Positions 17,256-25,650 of a stretch of 64,000 nucleotides of DNA are shown here, piece by piece. Every line of letters starts with the position of its first letter. Position 1 is the stretch's first letter. Position numbers and translations under genes: made by a program. This DNA comes from Aurantiacibacter rhizosphaerae. Lineage in GTDB: Bacteria > Pseudomonadota > Alphaproteobacteria > Sphingomonadales > Sphingomonadaceae. The DNA lies in NCBI RefSeq assembly GCF_009807005.1, contig NZ_WUBR01000001.1:186001-250000 (forward strand), given 5' to 3'. The notes under the pieces were generated by a model, which was not told where the DNA came from, did no database searches, and was given only the letters and a program-made list of their open reading frames with translations.

Positions 17256-18485
17256 TTGGCGCAGATCGATTTCGCGCAGGACGTAACCGCACGCGGTGCA
17301 ACATTCCCGCTGCACGGCCATGTTGCCGCAGGCTTCGAAGGCGTTGCCGAGGCCTTTGCCACCAACTTCAGGGAAGAAGAGGAGCTGGGCGCCGCCTGCA
17401 GCGTGGTGATCGACGGGCAAACCGTGGTGGACCTGTGGGGCGGATATGCGCGGGCGGATCATTCCGCCCATTGGGACAAGCACTCCACCGTCTGCATGAT
17501 GAGCGTTGCCAAGGGCGTGACCGGCATCGCCTTCAACATGCTGGCCGATCGCGGCCTTGTCGATTTCGATGAACCGGTGGCGACATACTGGCCGGAATTT
17601 GCGGCTGCCGGGAAAGAGGCGATCACCGTACGGATGATCCTGGATCACACGGCCGCGATCCCCGTGCTCACCAACGATGTGATGTATCCCGGCGGCCTGC
17701 TGGATTACGACAATTACATCCGCGCGCTGGAGGTGCAGGAGCCGCTGTGGCAGCCGGGCACCGTGGCGGCCTACCACGTGCATAACCAAGGCTTCCTGCT
17801 GGGTGAGATCATGCGCCGGGTCACGGGCATGACCGTTGGCCCCTTCCTGCGCCAGAATGTTACCGGCCCGCTGGGCGCGGAATATTACATCGGCGGGATG
17901 GACGCAGAAGAGCAATCGCACGTGGCGGAAGTTCTGCCCAACACCAAGGCCCGCCTGTTCGCGGCAAAGGATCAGGCCATGCCGGATAAGCCCACCACGC
18001 CCGAAGGGTGGCAGGATGGCGCGGTTCTGCGCAGCTTTGCCTTTCTGCAGAACGCGAAGGAGCCGTGGTACGACACGATGAATTCCGCCCGCTGGCGCGA
18101 GGTGGAAATCGCCAGTGGATCGGGCCACGGCAATGCCCGCGGCGTGGCCCGCATCTATGGCGCGGCCACGGGCGAGGTGGACGGGGTGGATCTGCTGTCC
18201 GATGCGCAACTGGAAGCCATGATCGAAGAACAGCACAACCAGGTGGAACTGTTGCAGGACCGTCCTTATCACCAGGCGAACAGCGTGCTGCTGAATTCGC
18301 CGGTGGCGGTTTACATGGGGCCGAACATGCGCAGCTTTGGCCATCACGGCCTTGGCGGTTCGATCGGCTTTGGCGATCCCGACGCGAAGCTCGGCTTCTC
18401 TTACTGCTGCAACCAGATGCACGCCGTGGGTGACAACGGCCCGCGCGCGCGCCGATTGATCGATGCCGTTTACGCGGCTGTTTGA
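17256..18485 (+). CDS. Serine hydrolase, beta-lactamase/esterase (EstB-like) family
   Basis: 409-residue cytoplasmic-looking protein of the class C beta-lactamase / carboxylesterase fold. The SxxK nucleophile is Ser83-Val-Ala-Lys86 (MMSVAKGVTG), the second-motif tyrosine is likely in AAYHVHNQG, and HHGLGGSIGFGDP provides the third motif. No signal peptide is present, so a metabolic esterase or lactone/amide hydrolase is more likely than antibiotic resistance. The TTG start at 17256 is supported by AGGGAGAG at 17240-17247. It is the first gene of a tightly packed plus-strand operon preceded by the 14-bp palindrome. Confidence 0.85.
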   Translation: MAQIDFAQDVTARGATFPLHGHVAAGFEGVAEAFATNFREEEELGAACSVVIDGQTVVDLWGGYARADHSAHWDKHSTVCMMSVAKGVTGIAFNMLADRGLVDFDEPVATYWPEFAAAGKEAITVRMILDHTAAIPVLTNDVMYPGGLLDYDNYIRALEVQEPLWQPGTVAAYHVHNQGFLLGEIMRRVTGMTVGPFLRQNVTGPLGAEYYIGGMDAEEQSHVAEVLPNTKARLFAAKDQAMPDKPTTPEGWQDGAVLRSFAFLQNAKEPWYDTMNSARWREVEIASGSGHGNARGVARIYGAATGEVDGVDLLSDAQLEAMIEEQHNQVELLQDRPYHQANSVLLNSPVAVYMGPNMRSFGHHGLGGSIGFGDPDAKLGFSYCCNQMHAVGDNGPRARRLIDAVYAAV

Positions 18486-18496
18486 AAGGATAGACG

Positions 18497-18916
18497 ATGA
18501 GTGATGACAAGCCTGCACCCGATATGACCGGACAGGAAATGTTCGACCGGGGCATGGAAATTCGCCGCAAGGTGCTGGGCGATGAATATGTCGACAAGGC
18601 GCTGGCGAAAAGCGGCCCGTTCAACGAGCCTTTGCAGGAATTGGTCACCACCTATTGCTGGGGCTGGAACTGGGGCCGCGATGGCCTGCCGCTGCGCGAT
18701 CGCAGCCTGATCAACCTCGCCATGATCGCCGTGCTGGGGCGCGAGAACGAGCTGAAGATCCATATTCGCGGCGCGCTGAACAATGGGCTGTCGAAAGAGG
18801 AAATCCGCGAGGTGTTGCTGCAGGTGGGCATTTACGCCGGCATTCCTGCCGCCGTGGACAGTTTCCGCATTGCGAACGAGGCATTCGCCCAGATCGAAAC
18901 GGAGGAAGCCGAGTAA
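18497..18916 (+). CDS. Carboxymuconolactone decarboxylase (CMD) fold protein
   Basis: 139-residue protein of the CMD/AhpD-like family. Supporting blocks are LVTTYCWGWNWGRDGLPLRDRSLINLAMIA and the HIRGALNNGLSKEEIREVLLQVGIYAGIPAAVDSFR stretch, split here for description: the conserved H-x7-G-x7-E pattern and a YAGxP motif. It lacks a CxxC pair, so it is closer to decarboxylase PcaC than to AhpD peroxidase. PcaC acts on gamma-carboxymuconolactone; in this cluster a related ring-opening or decarboxylation step is inferred. It lies 11 bp after the hydrolase and overlaps the next gene by one base (TAATG). Confidence 0.85.
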   Translation: MSDDKPAPDMTGQEMFDRGMEIRRKVLGDEYVDKALAKSGPFNEPLQELVTTYCWGWNWGRDGLPLRDRSLINLAMIAVLGRENELKIHIRGALNNGLSKEEIREVLLQVGIYAGIPAAVDSFRIANEAFAQIETEEAE

Positions 18917-19404
18917 TGGATCCCGGCCAGCGCCTCGCCATAGAGCTCGCCTGCGGCAAGCTGCCGCTCCTGTTTGCGAAATATGCCGACAATGGCGATG
19001 CCGGGGCGCTGGCCCAGCTATTCACCACCGATTGCGAATTTTCGCGCCCGTTTCAGCCCGAATACCCGTTTTATGGCCGCGCGGCGGTGGAGAATGTGTT
19101 CCGCAATCGCCCGCCGATACTGGTGCGCCACATCGTCACCAATGTGCTGGTGGAAGCGGTGACCGAGACGCGTGCGAAGGGCACCAGCTATCTCACCATG
19201 CTTTCCAGCCACGCCAGCACGCAACCGCCGCAGGAGGCGGGCGCGCTGTATGTGGGCGGGTTCGAGGATGAATATGTGCTCGACCAGTCGGAGCCGGGCG
19301 GCGTGTGGCGCTTTGCCAGGCGCGCCGGGATGGTGGCGCTGCACATGGGCGCCGCGATGCCGGATATTCCGCCGCCAAGCGATGAAATGAGAGGGATTTC
19401 CTGA
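18916..19404 (+). CDS. SnoaL/NTF2-fold protein 1
   Basis: 162-residue small cone-fold (nuclear transport factor 2-like) protein. The N-terminal helix with KYADNGDAGALAQLFTTDCEF, the aromatic FYGRAAVENVF segment and the central beta-sheet are typical of SnoaL, steroid-isomerase and hydroxylase small-subunit relatives. The ATG at 18916 follows GGAGGAA at 18901-18907 and overlaps the CMD stop. Such proteins catalyse cyclisation, isomerisation or dehydration, or support another enzyme; the reaction here is not known. The SnoaL-fold gene directly following suggests a pair acting in sequence or as a heteromer. Confidence 0.8.
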   Translation: MDPGQRLAIELACGKLPLLFAKYADNGDAGALAQLFTTDCEFSRPFQPEYPFYGRAAVENVFRNRPPILVRHIVTNVLVEAVTETRAKGTSYLTMLSSHASTQPPQEAGALYVGGFEDEYVLDQSEPGGVWRFARRAGMVALHMGAAMPDIPPPSDEMRGIS

Positions 19405-19814
19405 TGGTAAAAGCCGCGAATGCCAATGAACAGCTGGTGCTGGATTTCTTCGAGGTGTTGTCCTCCGGCGATCTGGAAAAGCTGCGCAGCTTCTATCACG
19501 AAAATTCCGTCTGGGAGCCCAAGGTGAAGGGCATCGCGGGCTCCGGTAAGCATGTGGGCATGGACATCATCGACAAGTTCCTGGCCCCGGTGCGCGGCAT
19601 GTTCGCGCCCGGCGATCCCAAGATCCACGTGCACAACATGTTCTCCACCGGCCCGTGGGTATGCGTGGAAAGCAACTCCACCGGCAGCACGGCGGACGGC
19701 AAGCCTTACGACAATGATTACTGCTGGGTGTTCGAAGTGTCGAACGGCAAGATCGATGCGATGCGCGAATATATGGATTCGCACTACACCGCCAAACTGT
19801 TCGGGATGGAGTGA
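19404..19814 (+). CDS. SnoaL/limonene-epoxide-hydrolase-like protein 2
   Basis: 136-residue NTF2-fold protein. It begins with the typical NEQLVLDFFEVLSSGDLEKLRSFY helix pair and has WEPKVKGIAGSG, a beta-sheet with ESNSTGSTADGKPYDNDYCW and the closing KIDAMREYMDSHY segment, close to the SnoaL-like and limonene-1,2-epoxide hydrolase type. It overlaps both neighbours by a shared base (TGATG at each junction), so translation is coupled. Role in the pathway unknown: isomerase, dehydratase or epoxide hydrolase are all compatible. Confidence 0.82.
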   Translation: MVKAANANEQLVLDFFEVLSSGDLEKLRSFYHENSVWEPKVKGIAGSGKHVGMDIIDKFLAPVRGMFAPGDPKIHVHNMFSTGPWVCVESNSTGSTADGKPYDNDYCWVFEVSNGKIDAMREYMDSHYTAKLFGME

Positions 19815-20581
19815 TGGCCGCACCCGCAACAACCCGTTATGAAGGCCAGCCGATTCTGATCTCCGGCGCCGGGCGCGGGCTGGGTGAAGGCATCGCGCAG
19901 CGCCTCGCCAGCGAGGGCGCGATTATCGGCATCGTCGATATCGACGGAGACACCGCAATGAAGGTGGCGCAAGGGATCGGTTCGGCTGGCGGGCAGGCCT
20001 TCGCTTATGGTGCCGATTGCGGCAGCCGCGCTGCCTTCATGCAGGTGGCGGCCGATTTCGCGAGGGATGCAGGCCCGCTGCGCGCGGTGATCAACAATGC
20101 ATCTGTGCTGGTGTACGAACCCATCGAGCAGGTGACGGAGGACACGCTGGACCAGATGCTGTCCGCTGGCCTCAAAAGCGTGTTCTGGGGCGTGCAGGCC
20201 TTCCTTGCCCACCGGGACGACAGCGCGCCCGGCAATATCCTCAACTACTCCTCCCCCGTCGCCTATCGCGGGCGGCCAAACACGGGGGCCTACACCACCA
20301 TCAAGGCAGGGATCGCGGGGCTGACGAAGGTGCTGGCGGGCGAGCTTGGCCCGCGCGGCATTCGCGTGAACGCGATGGCGCCGGGCAGCGTGCCGACGCC
20401 TGCGACCGAGGGGTTCGTGACGCCCGAGCAATATGAGCAGCGGGCGAAGTACATCCCCTTGCGCCGCAACGGCACGGTCGAGGATGTCGCCAGCGCAGCG
20501 GCCTATCTGCTGAGCGACGAGGCGAGTTTCATCAATGGAGCGATGCTGGCCGTGGACGGCGGCATCATTGCGGCGGGGTAG
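19814..20581 (+). CDS. Short-chain dehydrogenase/reductase 1
   Basis: 255-residue classical SDR that oxidises or reduces an alcohol/carbonyl with NAD(P). The cofactor motif is GAGRGLG (residues 18-24), with Asp42 in IVDIDG at the end of beta-2 favouring NAD. NNAS is at 94-97, the catalytic serine is at 146 or 147 (NYSSPVAYRG), and Tyr160/Lys164 form YTTIK. The C-terminal block DEASFINGAMLAVDGG is typical. The ATG at 19814 overlaps the previous stop; an in-frame GTG at 19811 is the alternative. One of two SDRs in the cluster. Confidence 0.92.
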   Translation: MAAPATTRYEGQPILISGAGRGLGEGIAQRLASEGAIIGIVDIDGDTAMKVAQGIGSAGGQAFAYGADCGSRAAFMQVAADFARDAGPLRAVINNASVLVYEPIEQVTEDTLDQMLSAGLKSVFWGVQAFLAHRDDSAPGNILNYSSPVAYRGRPNTGAYTTIKAGIAGLTKVLAGELGPRGIRVNAMAPGSVPTPATEGFVTPEQYEQRAKYIPLRRNGTVEDVASAAAYLLSDEASFINGAMLAVDGGIIAAG

Positions 20582-20585
20582 TGGC

Positions 20586-21731
20586 ATGACGGCAATGTGG
20601 CAGGAACGGCTCGATCAATTGAAGGCCGTTATCGAGGCGGACATAAAGCGCGGCGATTACTTCGGTGCGGTGGTGAAGATCGGGCGCGGCGGCGAAGTGG
20701 TGTTCGACGAGGCTATCGGCCACGCCTATGACGGCGGCGAGCGTTCGCTGAAGCGCGACGATGTGTTCTCGCTGTTCTCCGTCACCAAGGCCTTCACCAA
20801 TGTGCTGATGATGAAGGCGATAGAGGAAGGCCGCTTCCAGCTCACCACCAAGGTGCGCGACATGTTGCCCGAATTCACCGGAAAACCGCGCGAGGATGCG
20901 ACCTTCTACCATCTCCTCACCCACCAGGCCGGGATGCCGGGGGTGTGGAGCCCGAAGCCTGGCATGTATCTGGACCGGTTGCAGGAACTGTTCGAGGAAA
21001 GCATCGCCAACGTCCACGGCGCAACCCCGCCGGGGGAGCGCTGCGATTATTCCCCGCTGGTGAATCATGTGCTGATGGGCACCGCGCTGGTGCGCACCGA
21101 TCCCAAGGGTCGAAATTTCCAGACTCTACTGGCCGAAGACCTGTTCCAGCCGCTGCAAATGCACGACACCAGCATGGGCCTGCGCGCCGATCTGAACGAG
21201 CGCCATGTGCGCCCCGACATGCGCGGCACGGTGCCGATCAAGCACCTCAGCCGCAATTTGGAGGGCGACCATGCTTTGTTCGAGGATCCGGACGTGGAAG
21301 CACCGCATGTCGGGTGCGCATCCACCACCGGCGACCTGTGGCGCTTTGCCGAAATGCTGCGGCGCGAGGGCGAACTGGACGGGGTGCGCATCCTCTCCCC
21401 ACGCATGGTGCGGCTGGCGCGGCGCGTGCATTCGGGTGACAAGCCCAACGAACTCTATCGCAGCGTGGCCCTGCGCGCTGGGTGGGAGGTACCGCCGGCC
21501 AACCAGGGCATCGGCTTCCAGGTGCGCGGGACGGGCGTGTTCCAGCACCTGTTCGGACAACTCTCCAGCCCGGAAACTTTCGGCAATTATGGCGCCGGAT
21601 CCACGATGTTCATGGTCGACCCGGAGGCAGACCTGTCGTTCAGCTTCCTCAGTGCGGGCGTAATGGCGCAGGGGCCGAATATCGAACGCATGGGCAAGCT
21701 TTCCGACATCGCACTTTCCGCCTGTTTATAA
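20586..21731 (+). CDS. Serine hydrolase 2, class C beta-lactamase fold
   Basis: 381-residue penicillin-binding-protein-like hydrolase without signal peptide. The SxxK motif is Ser65-Val-Thr-Lys68 (SLFSVTKAFTNVL), the tyrosine motif is CDYSPLVNHVLMG, and the last part holds FGNYGAGSTMFMVDPE. Its sequence differs clearly from the first serine hydrolase (17256-18485), so the two are not a recent duplication and probably act on different esters or lactones. ATG at 20586 lies 4 bp after the SDR stop. Substrate unknown. Confidence 0.85.
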   Translation: MTAMWQERLDQLKAVIEADIKRGDYFGAVVKIGRGGEVVFDEAIGHAYDGGERSLKRDDVFSLFSVTKAFTNVLMMKAIEEGRFQLTTKVRDMLPEFTGKPREDATFYHLLTHQAGMPGVWSPKPGMYLDRLQELFEESIANVHGATPPGERCDYSPLVNHVLMGTALVRTDPKGRNFQTLLAEDLFQPLQMHDTSMGLRADLNERHVRPDMRGTVPIKHLSRNLEGDHALFEDPDVEAPHVGCASTTGDLWRFAEMLRREGELDGVRILSPRMVRLARRVHSGDKPNELYRSVALRAGWEVPPANQGIGFQVRGTGVFQHLFGQLSSPETFGNYGAGSTMFMVDPEADLSFSFLSAGVMAQGPNIERMGKLSDIALSACL

Positions 21732-21744
21732 AGGTTTACCGCAT

Positions 21745-23322
21745 ATGGCAGACGCAGATATCATCATCATCGGATCGGGGCACAATGGCCTTGTCGCAGG
21801 CGCATATCTGGCTGTGGCGGGCAAGAGCGTGCTGGTGCTGGAACGCAATGAATGGCACGGCGGCGGTGTGGTGACGCGCGAACTGACGCGGCCCGGCTTT
21901 CTTCACGATCAGCACGCCATGAGCCACATCTTCATCCAGGGCAATCCGCTGCTGGCGAATGACGATCTTGGCCTGCTATCGAAATACGGCCTGCAATATA
22001 TCTTCCCCGATGTGCCGATGATGAGCGTGTGGGAAGACGGCACCACCCTGCCGCTGCATCGCGACGCGGCGAAATCGGCGGCGGCTATCGCGCGTTTCAG
22101 CGAAAAGGATGCGCAGACTTTCCTCGAAATGAGCCGACAGGCCGCAGAATGGCTGCCGATGATCCAGGCGGGCCTCTATTCCCCGCCCATGCCGCAGGGC
22201 GCGCAGGCCGCGATGATGGACCAGTCCCCCGAAGGCCGCGAGATGTGGCGCACGACGCAGGTCTCCACCTTCGACCTGATGGAAGAGCTGTTCGAGCATG
22301 AAAAGGTGCGCGCGCATTTTGGCCGCGTGGCGGGCGAAAACCTCGTCTCTCCCGACGAAAAGGCCACTGGCATCGGTGCCTATGTCTTCCTGGCGTTTCT
22401 GGAGAAATACGGCTTCGGCGTGCCCGTGGGCGGATCGGGCAGTCTCACCAACGCACTGATCGCCTGTATCGACGATCACGGCGGCAGCGTGCGTGCCAGC
22501 GCCAGCGTGCGCGAGGTTACCAGCGAAGGCGGCCGCGCCAGCGGCGTGGTGCTGGACGATGGCGAGCGACTGACGGCGGGCGATTGTATTATCGGCGCGC
22601 TGCACCCGCATATCCTGCCCGACATGGTGGACGGTCTGCCGACAGACGTAGGCCACCGCGCCAAGCGCACCCACATTACCGATGCCGCCTGCTTCACCGT
22701 ACACGCCGCGCTGGATGCACCGCTGAAGTTCAAGGCGAAGACGCATGACGGGCAGGACCTGTCTGCAGTCATGTACGAGCTTATGCCCGCAGGATATGAG
22801 GAGATGCGCCGCGCTTTTGACGAGCTGCGCTATGGCAATATGAGCCCCACCCCGCTGGTGGGCGTGGGCCAACTGACGCAGCATGATCCAACGCGCGCTC
22901 CCGATGACAAGGCGATCTTCCACGCCTGGGACTACGTGCCCTACACCCGCGAGGATGGCCGCAGCTGGGACGAGGCGAAGGGCGAGTTCGCGGAAAAGAT
23001 GATCGCGCAGATGGGCAAATATATCGAGAATGTGCCCGATGTTTTGCTGGACTATCACTGCGACAGCCCTGTCGATATGGAGCGGACCAGCCCCAGCTTC
23101 TATCGCGGCGACCTGCACGGCATTGCCACCACCACCTACCAATCCGGCAGCCATCGCCCCACGCCTGACCTTGGGCAATATCGCGTGCCGGGCGTGGACC
23201 GTCTCTACCTTGTCGGCCCGTTCCAGCATCCTGGCGGCGGTGTGTTCGGCGCAGGGCGTGCCACGGCGATGGTGGCGGCAGACGACCTCGGCATCGATTT
23301 CGACGAAGTGCGCGTCGCATGA
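21745..23322 (+). CDS. Phytoene-desaturase-like FAD oxidoreductase
   Basis: 525-residue flavoprotein of the COG1233 / PYROXD2-like type. It has the FAD dinucleotide motif IIIIGSGHNGLVAGAYLA (residues 6-23), the acidic end of beta-2 in VLERNEWHGGG, and the C-terminal FAD block GPFQHPGGGVFGAGRATAMVAADD. Relatives desaturate or oxidise hydrophobic substrates; it is not placed with carotenoid genes. Given its cluster, oxidation of a CH-CH or CH-OH group in the catabolic substrate is inferred. ATG 21745 lies 13 bp after the hydrolase stop; the stop overlaps the next start (ATGA). Confidence 0.88.
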   Translation: MADADIIIIGSGHNGLVAGAYLAVAGKSVLVLERNEWHGGGVVTRELTRPGFLHDQHAMSHIFIQGNPLLANDDLGLLSKYGLQYIFPDVPMMSVWEDGTTLPLHRDAAKSAAAIARFSEKDAQTFLEMSRQAAEWLPMIQAGLYSPPMPQGAQAAMMDQSPEGREMWRTTQVSTFDLMEELFEHEKVRAHFGRVAGENLVSPDEKATGIGAYVFLAFLEKYGFGVPVGGSGSLTNALIACIDDHGGSVRASASVREVTSEGGRASGVVLDDGERLTAGDCIIGALHPHILPDMVDGLPTDVGHRAKRTHITDAACFTVHAALDAPLKFKAKTHDGQDLSAVMYELMPAGYEEMRRAFDELRYGNMSPTPLVGVGQLTQHDPTRAPDDKAIFHAWDYVPYTREDGRSWDEAKGEFAEKMIAQMGKYIENVPDVLLDYHCDSPVDMERTSPSFYRGDLHGIATTTYQSGSHRPTPDLGQYRVPGVDRLYLVGPFQHPGGGVFGAGRATAMVAADDLGIDFDEVRVA

Positions 23323-23531
23323 AAATCCACGCCGCCGACAAGTCCGAACTGATGCAGGTTTCGAAGATAGAGCGGAAGGGCAACGACCTTGTCCTGAAAG
23401 GCAAGGTCTATGGCACCATGCCGATGACGGCCACGCTGACGCCGGAGGAGGCGAAGAACTTCCTCAAGCTGATGACGCCAAAACTCGCATTCTTCCTCCT
23501 CACCCTGCCATTCCGCAAATCGAAAGGCTGA
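23319..23531 (+). CDS. 70-residue conserved-looking protein of unknown function
   Basis: Small basic protein that overlaps the FAD oxidoreductase stop by 4 bp (ATGA) and ends 5 bp before the next SDR, so it is a real part of the operon by context. The N-terminal half looks beta-rich (KIERKGNDLVLKGKVYGTMP). The C-terminal half contains an amphipathic to hydrophobic stretch LMTPKLAFFLLTLPF ending in RKSKG, suggesting membrane or protein contact. The family is not recognised; an accessory subunit of the flavoprotein is one possibility. Confidence 0.7.
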   Translation: MKIHAADKSELMQVSKIERKGNDLVLKGKVYGTMPMTATLTPEEAKNFLKLMTPKLAFFLLTLPFRKSKG

Positions 23532-23536
23532 CCGTC

Positions 23537-24328
23537 ATGGCGCAACGTCACGAAGGCAATTCCATCATCGTAACCGGGGCCGCAGGCTCCATCGGATTTG
23601 CCACCTGCGAGATTCTCGCCCGCGAAGGCGCGCAATTGCTGATGGTTGATATCGACGGTGATCGGCTGGAGGAGCGCGTTTCGCAGCTTTCCGCCAAGGG
23701 CCACACGGCCATCGGCCACGTGGCAGACTGCGCGGACGAGGATGCCGTGGCAGGCTACGCCAAGGAAGCGATTACCGCGTTCGGCAAAGTGGACGGCTTC
23801 TTCAACAATGCCGGGATCGAAGGCGACCTTGCCCCGACGCATGAATACGACATCGCCATGTTCGACAACATCATCCGCGTAAACCTGCGCTCCATGTTTC
23901 TCGGCCTGCGTTTCGTCATCCCGCACATGGTCGCCGCGGGAAAGGGCGCGGTGGTGAACACCGCCAGCATTGGCTCCGAACGCGGGCTGGCAGGGGCCTG
24001 CGCCTACAATGCGGCAAAGCACGGCGCCGTCGGCCTTACGCGGACGGCGGCGAGCGAGGTGGCACAAAAGGGCGTGCGCGTGAACTGCGTGATGCCCGGT
24101 GTGATCGAGACGCCGCTGCTGGTGGGCATGCTGGAACAGATGTTCGATGGCGATGTGCAGGCGGGCATGGACAAGCTGGGGCAGACGGCCACGCTGAACC
24201 GCGTTGGCCAGCCGCGCGAAGTGGGCGATGTCGTCAGCTTCCTACTTTCGGACGAGGCCAGCTACGTTAACGGCGCGAAATGGGAGATAGACGGCGGCGC
24301 GCTGGCGACCATTCGCAACGATATCTAA
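23537..24328 (+). CDS. Short-chain dehydrogenase/reductase 2
   Basis: 263-residue classical SDR. The cofactor motif is TGAAGSIG (13-20), Asp38 in VDIDGDR favours NAD, NNAG is at 90-93, and the catalytic Ser144, Tyr157 and Lys161 are in NTASIG and YNAAK. The C-terminal block is DEASYVNGAKWEIDGG. The ATG at 23537 begins 5 bp after the 70-residue gene. It is the last plus-strand gene of the operon; its TAA overlaps by 3 bp the end of the converging gene at 24325. Together with SDR 1 it could oxidise successive alcohols. Confidence 0.92.
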   Translation: MAQRHEGNSIIVTGAAGSIGFATCEILAREGAQLLMVDIDGDRLEERVSQLSAKGHTAIGHVADCADEDAVAGYAKEAITAFGKVDGFFNNAGIEGDLAPTHEYDIAMFDNIIRVNLRSMFLGLRFVIPHMVAAGKGAVVNTASIGSERGLAGACAYNAAKHGAVGLTRTAASEVAQKGVRVNCVMPGVIETPLLVGMLEQMFDGDVQAGMDKLGQTATLNRVGQPREVGDVVSFLLSDEASYVNGAKWEIDGGALATIRNDI

Positions 24329-24720
24329 AGCCGCGACACCACGAAATTTGCAGCAATCGCGCCGCGGTTCGATGATGCTGTGCAGGCGACTGTGGAAACC
24401 GCATCGTTGGAGAAATACACTTCGCACACGCCGCGTACATCCACGTTCCGGCCATTGGGCAGAGTGACAGTATCCACCGTCAGCCGTGTGCCCTCGAAAG
24501 TGCCGTTGAAGCGGGTGCGCGTTTCCCAGCCGCGCCTGCCGAAGCTGATGGAACCATCGGTAATGCGCACCTGGTTGCAGGAGACAAGCTCACCCGGCGC
24601 AGCGCGCAATTCCACCGCTTCTGGATAAAGACAGGTGCCACTATAGGTGCCGGTGGGCAGGACATCGGCGGCGAATTGCGCGGCGAAGATGAAGGCGAGA
24701 CTCAGCATGTGACTGAACAT
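24325..24720 (-). CDS. Exported hypothetical protein
   Basis: 131-residue protein when started at ATG 24720 (a TTG at 24744 is possible). It has a hydrophobic N-terminus (MLSLAFIFAAQFAADV) that looks like a signal peptide, followed by a beta-rich body starting LPTGTYSGTCLYPEAVEL and four cysteines that could pair in the periplasm (TGTYSGTC, LVSCNQV, GVCEVYF, VACTASS). The family is not recognised. It converges on and slightly overlaps SDR 2 and is separated by 48 bp from the minus-strand dehydrogenase, whose operon may read into it only after its own stop; it is more likely independently expressed. Confidence 0.6.
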   Translation of the reverse strand: MFSHMLSLAFIFAAQFAADVLPTGTYSGTCLYPEAVELRAAPGELVSCNQVRITDGSISFGRRGWETRTRFNGTFEGTRLTVDTVTLPNGRNVDVRGVCEVYFSNDAVSTVACTASSNRGAIAANFVVSRL

Positions 24721-24768
24721 GCGCCCAAATTGTGCCGCCCGCAATCGCGGTAAGCATGATTCGTGCGG

Positions 24769-25650
24769 CTAGCGATCCGGGTCCAGCCCGGCGGCTTCCT
24801 CCACCACCTTTGCGATGGCGGTGAAATCCGCATCCGCGCCCTCGCGTTCCAGCGTTCGCTGGAGGTAATCGGCCACGATCTGGCCCAATGGCAGCGGCAC
24901 CTCTGCTGCCTCAGCCTCGCTCAACAGCAGCTTCGTGTCCTTCAGGCTGAGTGCGGCGGCGAAGCCGAAGTCGAAGGTGCGCGGCAGAACGCTGCGCGGC
25001 CATTTGTCGCGCGTGGCGGAATTGACGCCGGTGGACTGGTTGAGGACGTCAATCATCTTTGCAGGGTCCAGCCCCTGCTTGATGCCGAAGGCCATGCCTT
25101 CCGCCGTCACCCCGATGGCGACCGCGCCCAGCAGGTTGTTCACCAGCTTCATGGTCTGCCCTGCGCCGGGTGTTTCGCCCATATGCGTGGGCTTTCCCAT
25201 CGCCTCCAGCATGGGGCGAACCTCGTCGAAAGCAGCCTCCGGCCCGCCGACCATGATGCTGATCGTGCCAGCCTTAGCCCCGGCAATGCCGCCCGATACC
25301 GGCGCATCGAGGCAGGCGGTCTTGCCCGCCAGCGCTTCGGCCAGTTCGGCGGCAAGTTGCGGGCCGCTGGTTGAAAGGTCGCAGATGATTCGCGGGGCAG
25401 CCTCTGCGGTGACGCCGTCTGCCCCCAGCACAGCCTCCCGCACGATTTGTGGAGTGGGCAGGCTGGTGAACACGACATCGCACCGCTCACCCAGTGCCGC
25501 TGCACTGCACGCAGCCTCTGCCCCCTTGGCCACCAGCGCGGCCACGGCTTCTTCCGACACATCGTGAACCAGCAACCGGCCGGTATGCGCCAGCAGATTT
25601 TCGGCCATCGGGCCACCCATGCGGCCAAGTCCCAAGAAACCGACAATCAT
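24769..25650 (-). CDS. NAD(P)-dependent 3-hydroxyisobutyrate dehydrogenase family enzyme
   Basis: 293-residue beta-hydroxyacid dehydrogenase. The Rossmann motif GFLGLGRMGGPMAENL opens the protein at residues 4-19, DAPVSGGIAGAKAGT is the substrate-binding block, and the catalytic lysine is in GAGQTMKLVNNLL (KxxxN). The C-terminal all-helical dimerisation domain with SLKDTKLLL follows. It oxidises a short 3-hydroxy acid to a semialdehyde or ketone. The ATG at 25650 overlaps the stop of the upstream lactonase-like gene (ATGA). It is the last gene of the minus-strand half of the catabolic cluster. Confidence 0.92.
   Translation of the reverse strand: MIVGFLGLGRMGGPMAENLLAHTGRLLVHDVSEEAVAALVAKGAEAACSAAALGERCDVVFTSLPTPQIVREAVLGADGVTAEAAPRIICDLSTSGPQLAAELAEALAGKTACLDAPVSGGIAGAKAGTISIMVGGPEAAFDEVRPMLEAMGKPTHMGETPGAGQTMKLVNNLLGAVAIGVTAEGMAFGIKQGLDPAKMIDVLNQSTGVNSATRDKWPRSVLPRTFDFGFAAALSLKDTKLLLSEAEAAEVPLPLGQIVADYLQRTLEREGADADFTAIAKVVEEAAGLDPDR

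Noticed and set aside
17256-21731. The two beta-lactamase-fold proteins as antibiotic-resistance enzymes
   Set aside because: Neither has a signal peptide and both sit in a metabolic operon; EstB-like esterase or lactone hydrolysis is more plausible.
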